Part shown: one piece after another, positions 52,235 to 58,158 of the stretch | How positions within the stretch are numbered: position 1 is the stretch's first letter | How the letters are laid out: each line of letters starts with the position of its first letter | Source of the DNA: Lachnospiraceae bacterium | GTDB taxonomy: Bacteria > Bacillota > Clostridia > Lachnospirales > Lachnospiraceae | Assembly (NCBI GenBank): GCA_029062895.1 | Contig: JAIDPF010000028.1 | Coordinates: 1-58,158 of the forward strand | Direction: 5' to 3' | Length of the DNA stretch: 58,158 nt | Made by a program: the position numbers and the translations under genes | The notes under the pieces: model-generated | Seen by the model: only the letters and a program-made list of their open reading frames with translations | What the model was told of the DNA's origin: nothing | Database searches by the model: none

Positions 52235-53826
52235 AGAAGCATATCCCTTTCAACGTAGCTGCATATATCAGGTTATCCAGAGAGGACGGCGACAAAGCAG
52301 AAAGCGACAGTATTGGAAATCAGAAAAAACTGATTACAGATTATTTAAACGGCAAAAACGACTTTGTTCTGTACGACACCTACATAGATGACGGTTTTAC
52401 GGGAACGAATTTTAACCGCCCGTCATTTAAGAGAATGCTTGCAGATATAGAAACAGGCAATGTGAATTGTGTGATTGTGAAAGACCTTTCAAGGTTTGGT
52501 CGTGATTACATTGATACAGGAAAATATCTGGAACGCTACTTCCCGGATAACGAAGTGCGTTTCATTTCTATTACGGATCATATTGACAGCATGAAGCAGT
52601 CTTATGATATGCTTTTGCCTATAAAAAATATTTTTAATGAGCAGTACGCAAGGGACATTTCAAAAAAAGTCCATGCTTCCATGAAAACCAAACAACGGGC
52701 AGGGGAATTTATAGGAGCATTTGCTTCCTATGGCTACAGAAAATCACCTGCTGATAAAAATAAACTGGTTATTGATGAATATGCCGCTGAAGTGATCCGC
52801 AAAATCTTCAATCTATATATAGAAGGATATGGAAAGATCCGTATTGCTGCTATGCTAAATGAGGACGGAATTGTATGCCCATCCGAATACAAAAAGATAA
52901 ACGGAGATCGCTACAGGAACAGCAACCGTTTAGAAAGTACCTCTTACTGGACGTATTCTACCATAAATCGTATTCTTCAAAATGAAATGTACATCGGTAA
53001 TATGGTACAGAACAAGAAAAGCCAGAGTATGAGAGGAAAACCAAAAGCCCAAGACAAAGAAGATTGGATTGTGGTAAAAGGTACACATGAAGCAATTATA
53101 AACGAAGAAACGTGGAACAAGGTACAGGACCTGCTAAAGCGCAGAACACGCAACCTTGACTTAAACTCTAACATAAGTATTTTTGCAGGTTTTTTGAAAT
53201 GTGGGGATTGCGGCCGGTCTTTAGTAAAGAAAACCGGAACACAGGGACGCAGCGGGCGGATTGTTAACTATTACTGTGGAACCTATGTACGTTCCGGCAG
53301 ACAATATTGTACTCCGCATCCGATTCCGCATTTGGTTCTGGAAAAAATTATTTTTGAAGACCTGAATACTATCCTACAGAGCATTGATAATATGCGTGAA
53401 GTCATTGAGCAAAACCAGGCAGCATTAGTTGCAGGAAAGCGGATCAATGAAAATGAGAAGACTCATTTGACTGCTGAACTGGAAAAAGTGCGGAAACTGA
53501 AAAAAGCTGTTTACGAAGATTATCGAAGCGAACTGATTTCCAAAGATGAATTTGTCACATATCGGCAGGACTACCTAAAGAAAGAAGCATTACTGGAAAA
53601 GCAGCTTGAACATATTGATCAACGGCAGGAAAAGGCTGTGCCGGATATTTTTGACAATCCTTGGATAAAACGCCTGTTGGAGCATGGAGCCGTTGAAAAA
53701 TTGGACAGGGACATTGTAGTAGAAATGATACATGAGATCAAGGTATATGAAAATCATAAAATTAAGATCACTTACATTTTCTCAAATGAGTTGGAAGCAT
53801 TTTTTCAAGAATGTATACGCCAATAA
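52231..53826 (+). CDS. large serine recombinase (TndX-like)
   Basis: 531 residues. The N-terminal resolvase domain (about 8-150) has the catalytic Ser in YIRLSREDG (Ser 16) and VIVKDLSRFGRDYIDTG with its conserved Arg and Asp. A Recombinase domain (about 165-300), a zinc ribbon (CGDCGRSL...YYCGTY...YCTPH, about 325-370) and a coiled coil (about 390-470) follow. This is the full architecture needed for directional integration and excision at short attachment sites. The start overlaps the small ORF by four bases. The gene ends 39 bases before the right element junction. Confidence 0.93.
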   Translation: MKKHIPFNVAAYIRLSREDGDKAESDSIGNQKKLITDYLNGKNDFVLYDTYIDDGFTGTNFNRPSFKRMLADIETGNVNCVIVKDLSRFGRDYIDTGKYLERYFPDNEVRFISITDHIDSMKQSYDMLLPIKNIFNEQYARDISKKVHASMKTKQRAGEFIGAFASYGYRKSPADKNKLVIDEYAAEVIRKIFNLYIEGYGKIRIAAMLNEDGIVCPSEYKKINGDRYRNSNRLESTSYWTYSTINRILQNEMYIGNMVQNKKSQSMRGKPKAQDKEDWIVVKGTHEAIINEETWNKVQDLLKRRTRNLDLNSNISIFAGFLKCGDCGRSLVKKTGTQGRSGRIVNYYCGTYVRSGRQYCTPHPIPHLVLEKIIFEDLNTILQSIDNMREVIEQNQAALVAGKRINENEKTHLTAELEKVRKLKKAVYEDYRSELISKDEFVTYRQDYLKKEALLEKQLEHIDQRQEKAVPDIFDNPWIKRLLEHGAVEKLDRDIVVEMIHEIKVYENHKIKITYIFSNELEAFFQECIRQ

Positions 53827-54359
53827 AGATAATAAGATGCTGTCGCAAGTTACTGCTCCCCCATGGCGGCGCCGATCCCGGCGCCGTTTATCGTGGACGG
53901 CAGGAGAAAGATGATGTTCTGGCATTGACTCTGGCTGTTGGTGAGCTTTTAGAAAGCAGCGGTGTGGATGTTTACTATACCAGAACGACAGACGTTTATG
54001 AGACCCCTTACCGGAAGGCGGAGGAGGCCAACCAGGCAGGGGCGAATTATTTTGTGTCCATTCACCGCAATTCCAGCCCCAGTCCGAACCAGTATACAGG
54101 TGTGGAATCTTTGGTGTATAATGTTTACGGTGAGGCAGCCCGGATGGCATATAGCATCAATGATAGGCTGGAACAGGTTGGATTTGCCAATCTGGGAGTT
54201 GGGGAACGTCAGGATCTCGTGGTACTGAACAGGACGGATATGCCGTCGGTGCTGGTAGAGGTGGGTTTTATCAACACAGATGCGGATAATGCTCTGTTTG
54301 ACGCACAGTTTGATGCGATTGCACAGGCGGTTGCCGATGGTATTCTAGACCGGCTCTGA
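53811..54359 (+). CDS. 3' part of the split N-acetylmuramoyl-L-alanine amidase gene
   Basis: Host sequence starts at 53867. The ORF is open from ATG 53811 inside the recombinase 3' end and reads RKLLLPHGGADPGAVYRG, so the element's last bases supply a CAT (His) codon where the amidase needs its first zinc ligand. The Amidase_3 residues in the rest are intact: Glu in GRQEKDD, His 85 in SIHRNS, and the catalytic Glu 150 in VEVGFINTDAD. What is missing is the first beta-strand, VVLDAG. The joined gene would code for about 174 residues, a single catalytic domain without signal peptide. As it stands this is either inactive or an alternative, strand-less form. Confidence 0.85.
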   Translation: MYTPIKIIRCCRKLLLPHGGADPGAVYRGRQEKDDVLALTLAVGELLESSGVDVYYTRTTDVYETPYRKAEEANQAGANYFVSIHRNSSPSPNQYTGVESLVYNVYGEAARMAYSINDRLEQVGFANLGVGERQDLVVLNRTDMPSVLVEVGFINTDADNALFDAQFDAIAQAVADGILDRL

Positions 54360-54424
54360 TGGGATTACTACAGAAAGGCATGGTTATTAATATACCGAAG
54401 ATATTGAAAGAGAGGCTTTAAGAG

Positions 54425-55717
54425 ATGACAGATCATGGAAGAATCAGTTGGACAGGCAGTCTGCTTTTGGCAGTTTTTTTACTTATGTTAGCGGCACTGC
54501 CTGCCTGTGGACGGGAATCGGTTACGGAAGGGCTTCCGGACAATCATTCCGGGGAGCAGGCTCCGACTGTCGATTTCACGGAGACGGAAAGCATAGATGC
54601 CACCATGGATGCTGTAGAACCGGAGGGTCAGAACGACGCGGAACCGGAGGAGGCGGACCCTGCCACTGAAGATAGTATGAGGTTAAATGAGATTCGGGAA
54701 ATGTTTGGGGAAAACTGTATTGCAGAACAGACTTTTGAGGTAGAACTTAGCGAATATGACGGAAAAGTCTGGTTTGTACCCATTGCTCCCTCAGGGGAAA
54801 ATTCTGAGTTTTCCATGCAGATCATCCAAAACGGAGAAGTCCTTAGGAACATCCGGTCGTTTCCCATAGATGTGGTAGGTGGAAGATCCTTCACCAGTCT
54901 GGACGCCGTATATTTTGGCGATCTCAATTATGATGACTGTACTGATATCCTGTTGATCGAAACCTATGAAAACATACAGATTCCGGATGTATATTACGGA
55001 TTTGCCGCGAACGATTCTGAGTATGATCGCTATTTTGATCCTCAGTCCAGACTTTGTGAGAATATTTATCTTCTCGCAGAACAAATGACAATTCCGTATG
55101 TGGTTGATCTGCTGACGAACGGAAAGAGAAACGGCGGATTTACAAGCTGGCAGGAGGCATATATGGAAGTCAGCCGGCTGTATGATCTGGAAAACCGCCA
55201 CCCGGGAGAGTGGACGGAGGATGATATCATTCGATGGGATGTGGAATACGATCTGGTTGATATCGATGGAGATGATATTCCGGAACTTGTGGCCGGGATA
55301 GATGGTTATTTTGTAAGTTTATATACCTATCATGACGGGATGGTATACCAGTTGATGGATCAGTGGGGATACGGAGTAATGGGAAATGTGGGATATGAAT
55401 ATCTCCCAGGGAGAAATCGTCTGCGGAATTATAATAATGATTATGCCGGACTGGTTCTGTATACTACGTATATGACGGTCAACAGCCAGCATAAGACCGA
55501 AATTGCAGAGGAAATAAAGATGTTGAATTTTGATGACCGCAATGGAAATGGAAGGCCTGAAGACGATGAAATAGACTCGGTCGGTGAGGTATGCGTAATA
55601 TATAAGGATGGCGTAGAGATTACATCGGAAGACTATGCAGCCTGTGAGGCGGGCGAGTATGAATACCTGACTGGCAACATGAGTTATGAAGAACTGCAGA
55701 CAGCGCTCAACCAGTAA
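54425..55717 (+). CDS. hypothetical lipoprotein with calcium-binding-like loops
   Basis: 430 residues. A signal peptide ends in the lipobox LPAC (Cys 28), followed by an acidic linker (about 35-85). The remainder is globular and strand-rich, with two Asp-rich loops, VDIDGDDIPELVAG (near 280) and DDRNGNGRPEDDEI (near 365). These resemble calcium loops of FG-GAP/EF-hand-like repeats in surface lipoproteins. RBS AGAGGC lies 66 bases after the split amidase, so both are likely one operon and surface-related. Exact function unknown. Confidence 0.75.
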   Translation: MTDHGRISWTGSLLLAVFLLMLAALPACGRESVTEGLPDNHSGEQAPTVDFTETESIDATMDAVEPEGQNDAEPEEADPATEDSMRLNEIREMFGENCIAEQTFEVELSEYDGKVWFVPIAPSGENSEFSMQIIQNGEVLRNIRSFPIDVVGGRSFTSLDAVYFGDLNYDDCTDILLIETYENIQIPDVYYGFAANDSEYDRYFDPQSRLCENIYLLAEQMTIPYVVDLLTNGKRNGGFTSWQEAYMEVSRLYDLENRHPGEWTEDDIIRWDVEYDLVDIDGDDIPELVAGIDGYFVSLYTYHDGMVYQLMDQWGYGVMGNVGYEYLPGRNRLRNYNNDYAGLVLYTTYMTVNSQHKTEIAEEIKMLNFDDRNGNGRPEDDEIDSVGEVCVIYKDGVEITSEDYAACEAGEYEYLTGNMSYEELQTALNQ

Positions 55718-55815
55718 TATAGTAAGCCGTAAGTGGTTGTTGTACAACAAATACCAGCGTACTATTATATGTAACTCTGCGAAGTGCAGATTTGTTTGAT
55801 GACAGGAAAAATGAT

Positions 55816-57219
55816 ATGAATATAAAAACATTAAGAAAAAAATATTTTGGATCAAAACAATTTTATAAAATGACACTGGGGATTGCGATTCCTATTATGA
55901 TACAGAATGGAATTACCAATTTCGTCAGTCTGCTGGACAATATTATGGTGGGGCAGATCGGAACGGAACAAATGTCGGGAATTGCCATTGTAAACCAGCT
56001 TCTGATGGTTTTTAATCTGGCCATTTTCGGCGCGGTATCGGGAGCAGGGATCTTTACTGCCCAGTTTTTCGGGAAAAAAGACCATGAAGGTGTCAGGCAT
56101 ACGTTCCGGTTTAAGATTTATATTGCCGTGATCATTACGCTGCTGGGGATACTGATTCTTTCATTGGCTGGCGGAGAACTGATTGAAATGTATCTGCGGG
56201 GGGAAGATAAAGGATTTTCGATAGAGGAAGCCCTGCGGTGCAGCAGGCAGTATCTGTGGATCATGTATTTCGGTTTGCTTCCTTTTGCCATTGAACAGGC
56301 GTATGTGGGAACGCTGCGGGAATGCGGGGAAACGGTAGTGCCTATGATTGCCGGTGTGATAGCAGTGGTATTAAATCTGGTACTGAACTATATCCTGATC
56401 TTTGGAAAATTTGGCTGTCCCGCATTGGGAGTTACGGGTGCGGCTCTTGCAACCGTCATATCCCGATTTATAGAGGCGGCAATTGTAATGATCTGGACCC
56501 ACAGACATAAGGATAAAATGCCGTTTATTGTAGGGGCATTTTCTTCATGGAAGGTACCCGGCATTTTAACAAAACAGATCATCAGGCGCGGTACGCCATT
56601 GATGGTTAATGAGGTTTTGTGGGCGGCAGGGATTGCAATGATTACTCAGTGTTACTCTATGAGCGGATTTGATGCAGTTGCCGTTGGCAATATTGCCAGC
56701 ACTATATCCAATATATTTAATATCAGTTTTATTGCGTTTGGTGATGCGATTGCGATCGTTGTGGGGCAGCATCTGGGGGCAGGAAGATTCGAAGAGGCAA
56801 AAGATACGGATACGAAACTGATTACCTTCTGCGTTTTACTCTGCATGGTATTGGGAGTCATTCTTTATATTGCAGCGCCCCTTTTCCCAGAACTATATAA
56901 GACAACCAATGAGGTAAAGGTGTTGGCTACCAGATATCTCAGGGTATCTGCTCTGTTTATGCCGGTATGGGCATTTATGCATGCATCATATTTTACGCTT
57001 CGGTCAGGCGGCAAGACGGTCATTACATTCTTGTTTGACAGCGTATATCTTTGGGTGATTGCCTATCCTGTAGCATATGTGCTCAGCAGATATACCGGAA
57101 TATCCCTGATTCCTATGTATGCCTGCGTACAGTCGATTGATATTATAAAATGTATCATTGGTTTCATTTTGGTGAAAAAAGGCGTTTGGATCAATAATAT
57201 TGTGTCGACAGAAGGGTGA
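55816..57219 (+). CDS. MATE family efflux transporter
   Basis: 467 residues with twelve membrane helices in two homologous halves. Family features are IPIMIQNGITNFVSLLDNIMVGQIG at the start of the first half, FTAQFFGKKDHEGV, and in the second half IIRRGTPLMVNEVLWAAGI and VGQHLGAGRFEEAKDT. It exports cationic drugs or metabolites using a sodium or proton gradient. ATG 55816 is preferred to TTG 55792 because an AGGA lies upstream at the right distance. A strong terminator follows after 125 bases. Confidence 0.92.
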   Translation: MNIKTLRKKYFGSKQFYKMTLGIAIPIMIQNGITNFVSLLDNIMVGQIGTEQMSGIAIVNQLLMVFNLAIFGAVSGAGIFTAQFFGKKDHEGVRHTFRFKIYIAVIITLLGILILSLAGGELIEMYLRGEDKGFSIEEALRCSRQYLWIMYFGLLPFAIEQAYVGTLRECGETVVPMIAGVIAVVLNLVLNYILIFGKFGCPALGVTGAALATVISRFIEAAIVMIWTHRHKDKMPFIVGAFSSWKVPGILTKQIIRRGTPLMVNEVLWAAGIAMITQCYSMSGFDAVAVGNIASTISNIFNISFIAFGDAIAIVVGQHLGAGRFEEAKDTDTKLITFCVLLCMVLGVILYIAAPLFPELYKTTNEVKVLATRYLRVSALFMPVWAFMHASYFTLRSGGKTVITFLFDSVYLWVIAYPVAYVLSRYTGISLIPMYACVQSIDIIKCIIGFILVKKGVWINNIVSTEG

Positions 57220-57344
57220 TGCCATAGACAATTCCATAGACAGGAGAAAATTGATAAAGTGTTTGGCAAGGATATCGGATTCGGCAATGCAGAATATGTT
57301 GGCGCATAAATAATTTAAGAAAAAGAATCGAAAGAGTAAGAAGG

Positions 57345-57399
57345 GGCTTCGTAATCTCTGTTGATAAATGGAGATTACGAAGCCTTTGTTTTGCTCTTT
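57345..57399 (+). terminator. strong intrinsic terminator after the MATE gene
   Basis: GGCTTCGTAATCTC (57345-57358) pairs perfectly with GAGATTACGAAGCC (57371-57384), followed by TTTGTTTTGC and TTTT. The stretch 57220-57344 between stop and terminator holds no ORF longer than 20 codons. Confidence 0.88.
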
Positions 57400-57453
57400 T
57401 ATTCTTGTCATAAGTATCACATGACAAAGATCTCATAACACATATTTGAATTT

Positions 57454-57469
57454 CAATAAATATTTATTG
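57454..57469 (+). promoter_or_regulatory. perfect 16-bp palindrome upstream of the DUF2975 promoter
   Basis: CAATAAATATTTATTG is fully self-complementary, and a half-copy CAATAAATTATTATTG follows at 57475-57490, running into the -35 box. This looks like a repressor operator; DUF2975 genes are often paired with a small HTH regulator, which would lie beyond the window edge if present. Confidence 0.5.
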
Positions 57470-57487
57470 AAAAACAATAAATTATTA

Positions 57488-57516
57488 TTGACATTCGGAA
57501 ACGTAAATGATATTAT
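57488..57516 (+). promoter_or_regulatory. promoter of the DUF2975 gene
   Basis: A perfect TTGACA (57488-57493), a 17-base spacer and TATTAT (57511-57516), 43 bases before the start codon. Confidence 0.7.
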
Positions 57517-57558
57517 CATGATATGTTAGAAATCTTGAGATGGGAGTAAGGTAGGATC

Positions 57559-58008
57559 ATGAAAAAGAATACATATCTGATTATAGCGAAGTGCTTGTTG
57601 AACGTCATGTTTTATTGCGGGATTCCGGTGACGATGCTTGTTCCGTTTGTTTTAAAATGGTATGGAGAGATTAATAGCTATTATAGGGAGTATTATTGGC
57701 TTCAGACGGAGTTGTTTCTTATTTCAGGCGTATTTGCATGTTTGATTGTTTATGAGCTGCGCAGAATGATTCGTTCCGTGGAACAGGAGAACTGTTTTGT
57801 GATGGAAAATGTTAAAAGTCTGAAATGGATGGGAAATTACAGTTTTATTATTGCAGCAGCTACGTCAATTCGATTATGTCTCTATGCTACTCCAGGTGTA
57901 TTTGTTGTTATCCTTGTTTTTGTAATTGCAGGATTATTTTCCAAAGTGCTTGCAGGAGTATTTGAACAGGCGGTTAATTATAAGCAGGAAAATGATCTGA
58001 CGATCTAA
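57559..58008 (+). CDS. DUF2975 domain membrane protein
   Basis: 149 residues with four membrane helices (about 9-30, 48-68, 88-108 and 113-135). The cytoplasmic segment ELRRMIRSVEQENCFVMENVKSLKWMG is the DUF2975 signature, including the 'NPF/NCF..E....L' pattern. Family members are usually followed by a YozG-like HTH regulator; the window ends 150 bases downstream, and no such ORF begins in it. The promoter and an operator-like palindrome are upstream. Confidence 0.85.
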   Translation: MKKNTYLIIAKCLLNVMFYCGIPVTMLVPFVLKWYGEINSYYREYYWLQTELFLISGVFACLIVYELRRMIRSVEQENCFVMENVKSLKWMGNYSFIIAAATSIRLCLYATPGVFVVILVFVIAGLFSKVLAGVFEQAVNYKQENDLTI

Positions 58009-58158
58009 AATGGTGTAGTTAACATAAAGTTTTAGATGAATTTATATAATTAACATAATATAAATAATATTAATATGGTAAATGGTGGATGAAGACAATC
58101 AAGTAGTTGTAAAAATTGGCATAGAAATCTTAAAATGTTGGGAAATTAGTTAAATTTG
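58009..58158. other. AT-rich tail without a gene
   Basis: The last 150 bases are very AT-rich, with several short TTAA and AATATTAA palindromes. I see no ORF, RNA or terminator. Confidence 0.5.

Larger units (their letters stand above)
50455..53866 (+). mobile_element. 3.41-kb serine-recombinase element inserted in an amidase gene
   Basis: The left boundary is the GG at 50455-50456 (CACGG|TAGCGG), the right boundary the GG at 53865-53866 (CCATGG|CGGCGCC). The sequence next to the left junction contains AGCGGTAACTTGC, and that next to the right junction contains GCAAGTTACTGCT, inverted copies with one change. Joined, the ends would form an attachment site with these arms around the GG. The host flanks join in frame to restore the amidase. 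Cargo: an HD-GYP protein, a 47-residue ORF and the recombinase, whose gene ends 39 bases before the right junction. There are no conjugation, replication or resistance genes. Confidence 0.85.

Noticed and set aside
55319-55876. 185-codon minus-strand ORF across the lipoprotein end and MATE start
   Set aside because: Antisense shadow with no RBS; it spans the ends of two genes and has no recognisable domain.

Overview
The window looks like a chromosomal segment from a gut-type member of the Clostridia (Bacillota), most likely Lachnospiraceae. Shine-Dalgarno sites are strong (AAGGAGG-like), GC is moderate, and promoters are sigma-A-like with 17-bp spacers. The gene content fits too: tandem ABC-2 exporters, Bce-type and LytTR regulators, an OPT transporter with a PqqD protein, a TndX-like serine recombinase, HD-GYP and GGDEF proteins, and a MATE pump. 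There are no rRNA genes, no CRISPR array, no prophage and no replication origin. Assignments rest on reading motifs by eye; no database search was run.

Layout. 0-9.4 kb is a patchwork of AT-rich accessory genes: remnants of a restriction-type gene and of a Fic gene, a CPBP protease, two tandem RlaP-type nucleotidyltransferases, a GNAT acetyltransferase, a hydrolase, a HAD phosphatase, PurN and a ProC/ComER-like reductase flanked by a 32-bp direct repeat. 9.4-30.6 kb is a transport and signalling block: a LysR regulator divergent from an ABC-2 exporter; a complete Bce-type peptide-antibiotic detoxification module; a PAS-GAF-GGDEF protein; an AgrC/LytTR two-component pair; two LytTR-DUF3021 cassettes; an ABC-2 exporter with its own NarL-type two-component system; and a DrrAB-like exporter. 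30.6-38.1 kb holds an OPT transporter with a PqqD protein, a YccF protein, an SbcD/SbcC-like (YhaO/YhaN-like) pair and tRNA-Ala(CGC). 38.1-50.1 kb holds a candidate small RNA, an XRE regulator divergent from a probable Panacea-type toxin-antitoxin pair, a hybrid histidine kinase beside an orphan solute-binding lipoprotein, an apparently autoregulated Fic protein, MnmA, a YbaK editing protein and a broken Rpn nuclease gene. 54.4-58.0 kb holds a lipoprotein, a MATE pump and a DUF2975 protein.

The most striking feature is at 50.4-54.4 kb. A 3.41-kb element carrying an HD-GYP protein, a 47-residue ORF and a large serine recombinase sits inside an N-acetylmuramoyl-L-alanine amidase gene, exactly in the conserved Gly-His-Gly-Gly zinc-binding motif. 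Joining the flanks at the shared GG dinucleotide restores an in-frame amidase of about 174 residues. The joined element ends would give an attachment site with inverted GCAAGTTACYGCT arms. This has the architecture of a gene-splitting, excisable recombinase element, as at sigK/skin or comK, with a c-di-GMP phosphodiesterase candidate as cargo.

A second unusual feature is a family of long nested palindromes with TAGGYAATTGC ends (22.46, 29.43 and 33.70 kb). Each lies 17-35 bp upstream of a start codon.
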